From: a virus
Direction: 5' to 3' (one strand)
Virus record (IMG/VR): IMGVR_UViG_3300034358_000008
Coordinates: 124,001 to 188,000 of that record
Length of the DNA: 64,000 nt
Under the pieces are notes generated by a model, which saw only the letters and a list, made by a program, of their open reading frames with translations, searched no databases and was not told the DNA's origin. Below, piece by piece: positions 9,134-17,761 of the stretch. A program made the position numbers and the translations under genes. The first letter of the stretch is position 1. Every line of letters starts with the position of its first letter.

Positions 9134-11109
9134 GAAAGCTGAATGAGTATAGCGCGCAACAGATCGCGGCGATGTCGTATGATGATCTGTTTGCACTTCC
9201 AGCAGAATGGCACAAGGTAAAGTTCGCTGATGGTGATGTAATCACCAAAGACCGAATCACTAAACTGACAGCCATGCTCTGGGCACCTTTCAAAGCATAT
9301 CCCGAGGTACCAATCTTGAAGGAACACCACCTTCAAGAACAACGCGTTACAGCGAAGTCTCTGGTGAAGATGCTGAATAAGATTATCTGGCACATCCATG
9401 CCAAGAATCCGACTCCAGTAGATCCAGAACACTTAGCCCGATTGGCTATTGAAGCTAAGAACGTGTTCTACAATCAATCCGCCCTGAAGCTTCCTGAATA
9501 CTTCGCAACGCTCAGCATGTTTGAGATTAACGAAGTATGGCAGCACCCTAAGATCCGCGAGGCCAATACAGACATTGAGCCTACTACGCATGGTATCGAA
9601 GGGATCTCGTATAAGAAACTCAAAGATGCTTTCATGGACCCCGATCTGTTTATCGGTAACTCGATCATCGAGGGTCTTAAGTCTGGTACTCAGAAGATCG
9701 AACAGCTTTATCAAGCATTCGGTCCTCGGGGTTTCCCAACAGACATCAACTCTGACATCTTCCCAGAACCTGTGTTGCAAGGCTACATTGAAGGTATCTG
9801 GGGTTTGTACGAGAACATGGTTGAATCCCGTTCTGGTACTAAGGCTCTGCTGTATAACAAAGAACTGCTCCGGGTAACCGAGTACTTCAACCGTAAGTCT
9901 CAACTGATCGCTCAGTATGTACGGAACTTGCATCGTGGTGATTGTGGTGCCGATTACGTTACCTTCCCGGTAATGAAAGGTTATCTCCGTTCCATGAATG
10001 GTAAGTTCTATCTGAACGAAGAGACTGGACTGATGGATGTACTGACAGGTGAAGAAACTCATCTGATCGGTAAGCGTATCAAGATGCGATCCGTAATGGG
10101 TTGCATGCATAAAGATCCACAAGGTGTGTGCTCGACTTGTTATGGTCTGCTGGCGGATAACATCCCTCATGGTACCAACATCGGTCAAGTAGCCGCAGTA
10201 TCGATGGGTGACAAAATCACCTCGTCTGTATTGTCGACTAAGCACACTGATGCAACTTCTGCGGTAGAGCAATATAAGCTAGGTGGCATTGAAGCCAATT
10301 ACCTGCGTGAAGGTACTCAATCAGAAACGTTGTATCTGAAACGAGAACTGGATGGTAAAGGCTACAAGCTAATGATCTCTCGTGCAGAAGCGGCTAACCT
10401 CGCTGACGTACTGATGATCGAAAACCTACATGGCTATCCTCCGACGTCTGCGTCTGAGATGACTCGTTGTGGTTTGGTACGGAATGTAGGTGGTGAGGAC
10501 GTAGGTGACGTTCTGACGGTATCGCTGTATAACCGTAAGGCTAGTTTGTCGCTTGACATGTTGAAGCACATCAAGCAAGTACGCTGGACTCCCGATGATC
10601 GTGGTAACATTATCATCGACATGGAAGGGTTTGATTTCAATCTACCTTTCCTGACTCTGCCGTATAAGCACGTTAACATGTACGAAGTGATGAAGCGTAT
10701 CCAATCGTTCCTCCACTCGGGTTCTGACACTGAAGGTTCGAAGCTTAGTTCTGACAAGGTAGGTTTTACTAGCAAGACTTATCTAAAGAACTACTCTTCC
10801 GTGATCGAAGGTGTGGTGGCTCTAGCACAGCTGGTTAACGAAAAGATCAATCTGCCAATGGTGCACTGCGAAGTACTCGCGTATGCTATGACAGTAAAAT
10901 CGATCCAGCAGAAAGACTTCAACCTGCCTAAGCCAGGGATTAGCGGTCAGTTTGAGAAGTATAACAAGCTGATGCAATCTCGTGACTTGGCCGGTACGAT
11001 GGCTTTCGAGAAACAACATGAACCATTTGCCAACCCTGCAAGCTTCCTGTATACACAACGTAACGATCACCCTTATGTGAACGCGGTGATGGGAGGAAAG
11101 CTTAACTAA
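9130..11109 (+). CDS. RNA polymerase beta' subunit, C-terminal half (non-virion polymerase, phiKZ gp74 type)
   Basis: 659 aa matching the C-terminal half of RpoC. C272 (RGDCGADY), C325, C334 and C337 (...MGCMHKDPQGVCSTCYG) reproduce the second zinc site of beta'. The following IGQVAAVSMGDKITSSVLSTKHT matches VGxxAAQSIGEPGTQLTMRTFH. Residues about 228-260 (ENMVESRSGTKALL) look like the bridge-helix/trigger-loop region. The catalytic NADFDGD motif is absent, as expected for this half. It overlaps the beta gene by 4 nt. It ends the operon; a terminator follows. Confidence 0.9.
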   Translation: MRKLNEYSAQQIAAMSYDDLFALPAEWHKVKFADGDVITKDRITKLTAMLWAPFKAYPEVPILKEHHLQEQRVTAKSLVKMLNKIIWHIHAKNPTPVDPEHLARLAIEAKNVFYNQSALKLPEYFATLSMFEINEVWQHPKIREANTDIEPTTHGIEGISYKKLKDAFMDPDLFIGNSIIEGLKSGTQKIEQLYQAFGPRGFPTDINSDIFPEPVLQGYIEGIWGLYENMVESRSGTKALLYNKELLRVTEYFNRKSQLIAQYVRNLHRGDCGADYVTFPVMKGYLRSMNGKFYLNEETGLMDVLTGEETHLIGKRIKMRSVMGCMHKDPQGVCSTCYGLLADNIPHGTNIGQVAAVSMGDKITSSVLSTKHTDATSAVEQYKLGGIEANYLREGTQSETLYLKRELDGKGYKLMISRAEAANLADVLMIENLHGYPPTSASEMTRCGLVRNVGGEDVGDVLTVSLYNRKASLSLDMLKHIKQVRWTPDDRGNIIIDMEGFDFNLPFLTLPYKHVNMYEVMKRIQSFLHSGSDTEGSKLSSDKVGFTSKTYLKNYSSVIEGVVALAQLVNEKINLPMVHCEVLAYAMTVKSIQQKDFNLPKPGISGQFEKYNKLMQSRDLAGTMAFEKQHEPFANPASFLYTQRNDHPYVNAVMGGKLN

Positions 11110-11127
11110 GACGGAGGTCGGGGCATT

Positions 11128-11170
11128 CGAGAGGGGCTACGGCCTCTCTCGTCTACCTTGTTAATTTTTT
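11128..11170 (+). terminator. Terminator after the polymerase genes
   Basis: Stem GAGAGG/CCTCTC around GGCTACGG (about 11128-11151) followed by a T-run at 11163-11170. The T-run touches the start codon of the next gene. Confidence 0.7.
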
Positions 11171-12712
11171 ATGCAACCCCTATTAAAAGCTGAACGTTAT
11201 ACACACGGAGTTCGCCTATCGGGATTCACACGAGAAACATTTGAGAAGATGGCTGGGTTTCTGGAAGGTCTGTGCCTGAAAGAACCAAAGAAACTTCCGG
11301 GTGGCCGGATGATCATGGAGTTGAAGAAGAAGTATTACGGTGTTTTTGAAGACTTCAAAGAGGTCTATCTCCATCGTAACTCCTTCGAAGACCTTGTGAA
11401 CTATCTAGCCAATCGGAACATCCCAAGAGAAGCTATCGAAGTTACTGAAGTTCCTATTCCAGTAGCTGCCGGTGCTTCCTATGAAATGTACGAGAAATAC
11501 GTACTGCGGGATTATCAAGAGCTTATTGTTGAAGACATCTTGAGGCTAGGGTATCACTCAGCTCGCGTAGATCTACAAACAGGTAAGGGTAAGACCCTAA
11601 GTGCCTTGGCTGCTTTAGCCAAACGTGGTGGTCGTGCTGTAGTAATGGTTCCGCCTAAGTACTTCGGTATTTGGATTGAGGCATTGACGAACACCTATAA
11701 AGGCTACGAGAATCCAAGCAGTAAGTGGATGACCGTAAGTGGTTCCGCCGAACTCCAAAAACTCATTGACAGAGGAATCGAAAATGACCTGGAGGGTGTT
11801 GACGTTATCGTCATCTCCAACGTCACGTACCGCTCGTACATTGACAACTTCGAAAAGTATGGCCATGAAATTGTTGCTCTGGGTTATAACGCTCCGCCTC
11901 CAAGGTTCCATGAGGCAATCCGAGTGGGTATGCAGATCAATGACGAGATCCAAGAAGATCCGGGGCTTGTGTATCGCATCGATATGTATAGCAACGTTAA
12001 TCTTCAAATCTATCTGTCTGCTACTCCTTTTACAGGTAATGCCTACGTAACGAAAATGATCGAGAAGATGTTGCCGCCGAATACCATGGTGCGTTTGCCA
12101 AGTATCGATGTCTACATTAACTGTTTAGGTTTGATTTACTCTGAACCTAAGATCAAACCCAAAGACTATCTAACACCGTTCAAGAACACGTATAACCATG
12201 CGCGTTATGAAACGGTTATGATGAAAGACAAAACGCGGTTGCACAATTACCTTAAGATGGTGGGTAAGATTACATCAGCGTTGTTTGTCAAAGACCGACA
12301 ACCGGGTCAGAAGATGCTTCTGTTGTGTGCTACCGTTGCGTTCATTGAGACCGTAACCAAGTACCTAGTGGAGCTTTACCCTGATCTGGAAATCAATGGT
12401 CACGTCTCTGGATGTCCATACGAACGTTTGCTTAAGAACGATATTACGGTCTCGACGATTAAGTCATCGGGTACAGGTGTCGACATTCCTAACCTACGTG
12501 AAGTTGGTTTGCTCCAAGCTACTGACTCAAAGAAAGATAACATTCAGATCTTAGGTCGTCTACGTAAATTGCGTGACTTCCCTGACCTGACGCCAAGGCT
12601 TACGTTCTTGGCATGTGAGGCAATCCCTCAGCACTGTAAATACGCAAAGAACAAGAAAGAGCACTTCGCTGGTCGAACGCTTAACTTCAAGATGATGCGT
12701 ATAGCCATGTAA
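11171..12712 (+). CDS. SF2 DNA/RNA helicase (phiKZ gp75-like position)
   Basis: 513 aa superfamily 2 helicase. Visible motifs: LRDYQ before the core, Walker A QTGKGKT (about 136-142), motif II NDEIQ (DEAH-like, about 257), motif III LSATPF, and motif VI QILGRLRKLRD near residue 460. It has an N-terminal extension of about 110 residues before the core. It resembles phage UvsW-type or DEAD-type helicases; the substrate is unknown. The ATG directly follows the upstream terminator T-run and has no ribosome site, so the messenger may be leaderless or start differently; ATG 11249 is a weaker alternative. Confidence 0.85.
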   Translation: MQPLLKAERYTHGVRLSGFTRETFEKMAGFLEGLCLKEPKKLPGGRMIMELKKKYYGVFEDFKEVYLHRNSFEDLVNYLANRNIPREAIEVTEVPIPVAAGASYEMYEKYVLRDYQELIVEDILRLGYHSARVDLQTGKGKTLSALAALAKRGGRAVVMVPPKYFGIWIEALTNTYKGYENPSSKWMTVSGSAELQKLIDRGIENDLEGVDVIVISNVTYRSYIDNFEKYGHEIVALGYNAPPPRFHEAIRVGMQINDEIQEDPGLVYRIDMYSNVNLQIYLSATPFTGNAYVTKMIEKMLPPNTMVRLPSIDVYINCLGLIYSEPKIKPKDYLTPFKNTYNHARYETVMMKDKTRLHNYLKMVGKITSALFVKDRQPGQKMLLLCATVAFIETVTKYLVELYPDLEINGHVSGCPYERLLKNDITVSTIKSSGTGVDIPNLREVGLLQATDSKKDNIQILGRLRKLRDFPDLTPRLTFLACEAIPQHCKYAKNKKEHFAGRTLNFKMMRIAM

Positions 12713-12718
12713 ACCAGT

Positions 12719-12739
12719 CCCTCCTTCGGGAGGGGCTTT
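12719..12739 (+). terminator. Terminator after helicase
   Basis: Perfect CCCTCC-TTCG-GGAGGG stem at 12719-12734 followed by GCTTTATT. Confidence 0.75.
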
Positions 12740-12757
12740 ATTCCGTCTCGAGGTCAC

Positions 12758-12961
12758 ATGAGTACATTTCAATTCTGTTGGGGGATCGGTATCTTCCTTT
12801 TGGCGATGATAACCTACAGCTATATCTTTATTAAAGCTTATAAGAAAGCTAAGGGTTATACCTACTACCGTATCTTCCTTGGTCTTTTGCTGTTGGCCAT
12901 TGATCTAGCGTTTATCGGTTGTATGGTGATCATGTATAAAGTGTACGTGGGGTTAGTTTGA
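12758..12961 (+). CDS. Small membrane protein 1 of 6
   Basis: 67 aa with two hydrophobic helices (about 5-27 and 42-63) separated by a short basic loop (KAYKKAKGY). GAGGT ribosome site. First of six consecutive tiny membrane-protein genes. Likely inserts in the host inner membrane. Not recognised. Confidence 0.65.
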   Translation: MSTFQFCWGIGIFLLAMITYSYIFIKAYKKAKGYTYYRIFLGLLLLAIDLAFIGCMVIMYKVYVGLV

Positions 12962-13185
12962 TGGAACTGTTTATAGTACTAAAACTATTCACTATCGTCT
13001 ACGCCTGTGGGTCGGTCATACAGGCCCTGTCGTTCCATCTGGCGATGTTTAAGCCTAGGGACCACCGTTATGCCAAGTACATGCTTGATAGCTTTGTAAT
13101 GTTCTGTCTGAGCCTTGGTGCGTGGTTTGCAGTAAATCTAATAGAAGCTACTTATCTTGAAATGCTTGCGAGGAATGCAGTATGA
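12961..13185 (+). CDS. Small membrane protein 2 of 6
   Basis: 74 aa starting MELFIVLKLF, with two hydrophobic helices (about 3-28 and 45-63). The ATG overlaps the preceding stop (TGATG), so I prefer it to the TTG three bases earlier. Translationally coupled to its neighbours. Confidence 0.6.
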   Translation: MELFIVLKLFTIVYACGSVIQALSFHLAMFKPRDHRYAKYMLDSFVMFCLSLGAWFAVNLIEATYLEMLARNAV

Positions 13186-13406
13186 GTATAGATCTCAATA
13201 TCAAAGTTATCTACGGGTTGATCCCAGTGGTGTGTATTCTGTTAGCCTCCATGGTCTACATGTCGGTGAAGATGAACTCTGGTGTGGCTGATGTCACGGC
13301 AGCTCAATGGAATTGCTTCCGGTATACAACTTGGACTACGGTCGGTACATGTGTATTGTTAGTGATAGCATCGGTTACACTACTAATACGTCAGCAACTG
13401 CAATAG
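13182..13406 (+). CDS. Small membrane protein 3 of 6
   Basis: 74 aa with two hydrophobic helices (about 8-28 and 47-67) joined by a loop of about 18 residues. Starts inside the stop of the previous gene (ATGA overlap). Last gene before an early promoter element. Confidence 0.6.
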   Translation: MSIDLNIKVIYGLIPVVCILLASMVYMSVKMNSGVADVTAAQWNCFRYTTWTTVGTCVLLVIASVTLLIRQQLQ

Positions 13407-13420
13407 AACCCTTTTAAAGG

Positions 13421-13428
13421 GTATATTA
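13421..13428 (+). promoter_or_regulatory. Early promoter element TATATTAC
   Basis: TATATTAC preceded by AAAGGG and followed by GTGAA about 5 nt downstream. It is one of four such sites sharing TATATTACnnnnGTGA. TATATTAC is the early promoter element described for phiKZ, used by the virion RNA polymerase. It would drive the last three small membrane genes. Confidence 0.7.
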
Positions 13429-13453
13429 CGTGGGTGAACTAGAGGAGGTGCAT

Positions 13454-13630
13454 ATGTACGCAATCGTTCTACTTCACACGCTAGTACTGTTGTTGTCAAT
13501 ATGGATGGTATTTATTGGACTTAAGTGTTCAACTCCAGCGCGGGTGGTTTCAATGATACTACTCAGTATCGCACTAATCGCGTTGGATGGATATTCATTC
13601 ATGATGTTCCTAGATACACTTGGAGGTTAG
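13454..13630 (+). CDS. Small membrane protein 4 of 6
   Basis: 58 aa, two hydrophobic helices. Near-perfect ribosome site GAGGAGG 4 nt before ATG 13454; the longer in-frame GTG form at 13430 would include the ribosome site and is rejected. The C-terminal pattern (LLSIALIALDGYSFMMFLDTL) resembles that of the next protein, so the two are probably paralogues. Confidence 0.65.
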   Translation: MYAIVLLHTLVLLLSIWMVFIGLKCSTPARVVSMILLSIALIALDGYSFMMFLDTLGG

Positions 13631-13632
13631 GC

Positions 13633-13782
13633 ATGGCTATTTTAGTTTTGTTCTATGCCGTGGTAGCAGTGTTGTCGCTGGGTATGATGGTCATGGGACG
13701 TTGGTTGACTGTGGCTGGCGTACTGCTATTCCTTCTTGATGGTTGGGCCTTCTGGGAGTTTCTGGAGGTCCTAAAGAGGTGA
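13633..13782 (+). CDS. Small membrane protein 5 of 6
   Basis: 49 aa (MAILVLFYAVVAV...), almost wholly hydrophobic, two helices. The GGAGG site lies in the end of the previous gene. A longer in-frame ORF from 13525 is a shadow. Its end, LLFLLDGWAFWEFLEVL, matches the spacing of LDG-aromatic-x-F-x-x-FL in the preceding protein. Confidence 0.65.
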   Translation: MAILVLFYAVVAVLSLGMMVMGRWLTVAGVLLFLLDGWAFWEFLEVLKR

Positions 13783-13785
13783 TGT

Positions 13786-13998
13786 ATGGAATATCTGCTG
13801 ATGGTCGTTGCACTGGTCTACGGTTTCCTGTTCTTTAAAGCTTTAGGGAGATTGATGATCTGTAACTTTAATATCACGTTGTTTCTAAGTGAGAGCACCT
13901 ATGCCTGGATGGGATTCTTTTTCCTCTTCAATCTGGTTGCACTTATCTTCGCTGGCGGCGGCATGGTTATTAAAGCAATGGTTGATGCAACACTCTGA
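13786..13998 (+). CDS. Small membrane protein 6 of 6
   Basis: 70 aa with two hydrophobic helices (about 3-22 and 41-64). GAGGTG ribosome site; spacing of 3 nt from the preceding stop. Ends the cluster, directly before a strong terminator. Confidence 0.65.
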   Translation: MEYLLMVVALVYGFLFFKALGRLMICNFNITLFLSESTYAWMGFFFLFNLVALIFAGGGMVIKAMVDATL

Positions 13999-14008
13999 TA
14001 CGGCATAA

Positions 14009-14050
14009 GCCCCCTCCGATTGGAGGGGGCAATATGTTCTTTTTTTTTTT
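14009..14050 (+). terminator. Strong bidirectional terminator
   Basis: GCCCCCTCC/GGAGGGGGC stem (14009-14030) with CGGCATAA before, AATATG after, and an 11-base T-run (14040-14050). It separates the plus-strand membrane cluster from the convergent minus-strand gene. Confidence 0.9.
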
Positions 14051-14053
14051 GCG

Positions 14054-14434
14054 TTATCCCAACCCTTTAAGGAGTTGGTTTGCACTGATCCCTTCTTGAA
14101 CCGATTTAGATTCAGCTATGGTTACCATGAACCGAGCGTCATCGAAAGGTAGTTCGAAGAACTCATTGATGCTGAGTCCGTTAACTAGATGGATACGGTA
14201 GTTAATAAACTTACGTTGCCATGTTCGTCTAGGGCCACCTTCAATGATGTTTTCCTTAGGATGCAATCGCACTAAGTCTAAGGGGTCATTGGTTTGGTGC
14301 GTGCAGATACCGCGATCTTGTTGATACGCTTTGCGGGTGACCATCTGTGTAACTACGGGGCGCATCGGTCCCTGAGTCATATAGAGATCTTCCAGTTTGG
14401 AGTTCTCTATTTCCTGCAAACCGAATGACAGCAT
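14054..14434 (-). CDS. Hypothetical protein, possibly a frameshift extension of the upstream baseplate-like gene
   Basis: 126 aa from ATG 14434, which has only a weak ribosome site. The same frame stays open upstream to 14557, with protein-like sequence (VEAKDPKSSRLGIDLSDPDG) but no ATG, GTG or TTG start. That extension overlaps the end of the minus-strand 530-aa gene in its -1 frame, where a run of six T (14536-14541) lies. So it is either a separate gene starting at 14434 or the C-terminal part of a frameshift product. No known motif. Confidence 0.55.
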   Translation of the reverse strand: MLSFGLQEIENSKLEDLYMTQGPMRPVVTQMVTRKAYQQDRGICTHQTNDPLDLVRLHPKENIIEGGPRRTWQRKFINYRIHLVNGLSINEFFELPFDDARFMVTIAESKSVQEGISANQLLKGLG

Positions 14435-14499
14435 CGTGACGTGTCCATCCGGGTCGGATAGGTCAATTCCTAACCGACTGGATTTAGGGTCTTTAGCTT

Positions 14500-16092
14500 C
14501 TACCCCTGGTGAGACACTTTCCGGGCCGCTAACGTAAAAAACGTTGAGAGCATGTCAATCGGTACCAAGTGCGGCAACCGTTCGTTGAATGCAATCCCTT
14601 GTGGGGACTTACACGTCGAGCACTGGTGCGATGGGATAGCGATTACACCAATGATAGATTCGTTAGCGTACGCGTTAACACGTTCAACGAATTTGTCGAA
14701 GTACTCATGTTCCGAAATAGTCGAGGAAATGAATTCCATGATAACTTCAGGATCGTCCGTAAAGAGCTGGTCTTCAAAGTCTACGGCTTCTTCATCTTTC
14801 AGGTAGATTGCAGACACCCAGTGTGCGTACTGAGTCGCTTTGGTAGCCGATTGCAGACGACGGATGTACTCGAACCGCTGATTACCGTCTGGGGACTCGT
14901 TAAAGGCTCCCTGAGACATTTCGATGAGAGTATCGTACCAAAGCTTAGCTGCGATACGACGTTCAGCTACGGACGGTGGAGACAGTTTGATACCAACGTC
15001 ATTCAGCCAGACAACCTTAGCGTTACCGATACTGAATGCCTTACGGTATTCAACGAAAGCATCTTCTGGTTGTGCGTCCAAACGCTTAGCGATGAACTTA
15101 CGTTGTTCGATGGTGTATACCGAGTCATCGTAGTTAACGATGTTCGACATGTTCATCTTAAACTCAGTTACGCCAGAGCAGTTACGTGGATCAGCGATAC
15201 ATGGTACCGAGTAGTTGAAACCATCAGGGTACATTACCGATGCCAGTGCGTGATGCAGAATGCACTCGTCAAAGATACTGATCTCAGACTCAAGGTCCGA
15301 TGGAGTTTTGTACTGACGGTTAGAGCTAGTAACACAACTCATAGCCAAATCAGTTACAGCATCCAGCATACGGAAGCTTGCGTGAGAGAATGCCAAACCT
15401 TTGGTGTCGTTACCGAGTTGTACACGGATAGACTGGAGTTCAGTTTGCATTGCTACTACTTCACCCAGCGAAGGACGACGCAGCCGGACCCAAATACCAG
15501 AGTGTGGCAAGAAGGTTTCGTATGTACCACCCATACCCGAACGATAGCTCAGGTAAGCCAGTGCGGCTTCTTTGGATTGACGCTTAGATTTGTCGTAAGT
15601 CTGTGCAGGACGACCCGGACGAACCAGCTTGGTATGGTTTGGTACAGAAGCACCGTCACGCCAGAAAGAACCTTCACGACTGAGAGCACCAGTAGGAGCT
15701 TCATCAAGAGAGATGTTCTGCAAACCAGAGATCAATGCTGCCAGCCACTTAACGTCGGTGCTAGTATTGGTGAGTTCACCATTACGCATTGCTTCTAGCA
15801 GTTCGTTGTTACGTTCGAGAACTTCGTTAAGCGTATTGAAGTTTTCACGTACGTAAGAGATGATTGGCAGTTCACCTTTAATAGGTTCGCCAGCAGCTTT
15901 ACGTTCGTGTTGGAAGTTTTGCTCAGTCTGTAGTGGAGTCCACAGTTTTTCTGGCTCAGGTTCTGGCAGGTCCAGATTAGGTGGCATACCAACAGACTCA
16001 GGAGATGCTACAAACTCATTGGTATAGTCATCTTCTGTATCGAACCGATCAGGTACTTGTACTTCAGATTCGATGTTTTCGTTATCGCCCAT
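14500..16092 (-). CDS. Putative baseplate hub/assembly protein (T4 gp26-like)
   Basis: 530 aa. Acidic disordered N-terminus (1-60). The central part has LPHSGIWVRLRRPSLGEVVAMQ (about 195-216), like the P-S-x-G...RPLT segment of T4 gp26-type baseplate proteins. The C-terminus has a single CxxC (CSTC, about 493) followed by VPIDMLSTFF, like their C-terminal zinc knuckle and FF ending. I therefore suggest a tail/baseplate assembly role; this is pattern-based. It follows the 231-aa gene on the minus strand and may produce a -1 frameshift product at its 3' end. Confidence 0.5.
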   Translation of the reverse strand: MGDNENIESEVQVPDRFDTEDDYTNEFVASPESVGMPPNLDLPEPEPEKLWTPLQTEQNFQHERKAAGEPIKGELPIISYVRENFNTLNEVLERNNELLEAMRNGELTNTSTDVKWLAALISGLQNISLDEAPTGALSREGSFWRDGASVPNHTKLVRPGRPAQTYDKSKRQSKEAALAYLSYRSGMGGTYETFLPHSGIWVRLRRPSLGEVVAMQTELQSIRVQLGNDTKGLAFSHASFRMLDAVTDLAMSCVTSSNRQYKTPSDLESEISIFDECILHHALASVMYPDGFNYSVPCIADPRNCSGVTEFKMNMSNIVNYDDSVYTIEQRKFIAKRLDAQPEDAFVEYRKAFSIGNAKVVWLNDVGIKLSPPSVAERRIAAKLWYDTLIEMSQGAFNESPDGNQRFEYIRRLQSATKATQYAHWVSAIYLKDEEAVDFEDQLFTDDPEVIMEFISSTISEHEYFDKFVERVNAYANESIIGVIAIPSHQCSTCKSPQGIAFNERLPHLVPIDMLSTFFTLAARKVSHQG

Positions 16093-16094
16093 GT

Positions 16095-16787
16095 TTAAGC
16101 CTCAATATTCAATTCGGTGATACCAACAGCTTCCAGTTCTTCCATCAGGACTAGGATCAGCGGTTGGACAGCTTGTTCGATGTGACCTTGGATCTTGGTA
16201 TAGTCCATAGTCAGTTTGCTGATGAGTTCGATGTCAGCTGGGGTAGGCTTACCTTTCTTACCGGTAGCTTTCTCGCCCAGAGCTTTGACAGCAACCATCA
16301 AATGCGTGATGTCATTGGAGAGCGTATCGAAACGCTTTTCGAACCCTTCGGGATCAGTCAGTTTAAGTTTGTAGTCTTGAATATTAACGCCGACCGGCAG
16401 AACAAACAGGCTGGTCTGACTAATTGAATTGAGTGCAGCTTCTTGCATTTGATGAACGATGCTCCAACCATCTTGAGCGAGTAGCTCATTGGCAGCTTCA
16501 GCAGATTGTTCGATCACTTTGTTCATGTCTACGTTTGGAGTTTCTTGTTGCATGGTGGATTCCTTGTTAAAGATCTTGTCGAGCGCAGCAGAGAGTCTTG
16601 CTTCGTCTTCGGGAGTAGGTGGTGGTCGACCGGCGAACTCATGTGCATTAGCGATGGTAGAGAGATCACGACCTTCTACTTGGGCGACATGTTTCAATGC
16701 AGTCACAAGACCAGCTTTTTCTTCTTCGGTCCAAACATGGGGTGGGTGACCAGTCGGAGCTTGGAAATGACAGAGGCTAAGGTCCAT
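16095..16787 (-). CDS. Hypothetical tail/virion assembly protein with possible internal start
   Basis: 231 aa from ATG 16787 (AAGGA site); an ATG at 16829 is in frame but has no site. Residues 1-78 are a separate segment rich in charged residues; an internal ATG at 16553 has its own AAGGA site 6 nt upstream and would make a 153-aa helical protein (MQQETPNVDMNKV...). Both forms may be made. The protein precedes the baseplate-like gene with 2 nt between them. Not recognised; a chaperone-like role is only inferred from the neighbour. Confidence 0.55.
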   Translation of the reverse strand: MDLSLCHFQAPTGHPPHVWTEEEKAGLVTALKHVAQVEGRDLSTIANAHEFAGRPPPTPEDEARLSAALDKIFNKESTMQQETPNVDMNKVIEQSAEAANELLAQDGWSIVHQMQEAALNSISQTSLFVLPVGVNIQDYKLKLTDPEGFEKRFDTLSNDITHLMVAVKALGEKATGKKGKPTPADIELISKLTMDYTKIQGHIEQAVQPLILVLMEELEAVGITELNIEA

Positions 16788-16909
16788 TGGATTTTCCTTA
16801 CGGCACGGTTGATAACATAGATAATACACCTTCGGTAATCTTTGTTCCTTATTAAAGAGTACGGTGCTACCTAACGGTATGTTAAACCTATCTACCTAAA
16901 GGTACTTAA

Positions 16910-17761
16910 ATGAAACTCGAAATCCAAGATGCCCTCTCGAGCTTGATTCCACCAGAGCAGATGCAGATCATTTCTGACGTCGTCGATACTCTATTGGAGA
17001 AAGACTATGGCTTGGCACTCGATGAGCTGAACCAAGTTTTGATGATGGCTGACGATATGGCCGACTCAAGCATGTTGGTTGCTCGGGTACAAGACATCCT
17101 GACGTACGCTATGAACTATTGCCTTAACGACTATGGTATCACACTCGGTGAAGATGCTTCGTTGAAACTTCGGCATGACATTTATAAGACGCTCATTTAC
17201 ATCCCGCACTACATCATCCCTGACGATCTAGCCCACATCTTTAATAGCGATTACGATAACCAAGAAACTATCGCTCAGATCGTACCTTACTTCACGGACC
17301 ATCCTGCTGATGTTGCGCTGGAACATATTGAAGAAGTTAGTGATAACATCATCGGTTACCTTCGTGAATCTATTAATGCTCGACTGAAGACTCAAGGTGA
17401 GTACGTCGGTGGTCGTGTAGATGCTGATCGAGTTAAGGTCATTAACCGTCTGCTGCACACTAATGAACCGGGTAAGTTCAGTATGATGGTAGAGCTGGCT
17501 AACGCTGGTGTACGGGTAGGTCGTCCTTATGAAGAACTAATCAATCTGAGCTTCGAACAACTCGAAGGTCGGAACCCAGTTGAAGCTGCTGCACAGATGG
17601 TAGGACTTGCATTCTTTAGTGACTTGCCTATCGGTGGTATCTGGCGACAAATCGATACTTCTCTGGATGACTACACTGATAACCCGATGGAAAGACGAAT
17701 CATGCTCGATGAGATCGGCACCATCAAACGTAACGTTGGTAACTTAGATGAAGCTACGTGA
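16910..17761 (+). CDS. Conserved hypothetical protein upstream of the second beta' gene
   Basis: 283 aa, acidic and largely helical, with no motif I recognise. It overlaps the following polymerase gene by 14 nt, so the two products are probably made in step. A 122-nt divergent gap separates it from the minus-strand baseplate set and should hold promoters for both. It may be a virion protein given its neighbours. Confidence 0.55.
   Translation: MKLEIQDALSSLIPPEQMQIISDVVDTLLEKDYGLALDELNQVLMMADDMADSSMLVARVQDILTYAMNYCLNDYGITLGEDASLKLRHDIYKTLIYIPHYIIPDDLAHIFNSDYDNQETIAQIVPYFTDHPADVALEHIEEVSDNIIGYLRESINARLKTQGEYVGGRVDADRVKVINRLLHTNEPGKFSMMVELANAGVRVGRPYEELINLSFEQLEGRNPVEAAAQMVGLAFFSDLPIGGIWRQIDTSLDDYTDNPMERRIMLDEIGTIKRNVGNLDEAT

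Noticed and set aside
16509-16553. Strong early promoter in the minus-strand baseplate set
   Set aside because: No TATATTAC-like element on the minus strand was found there.
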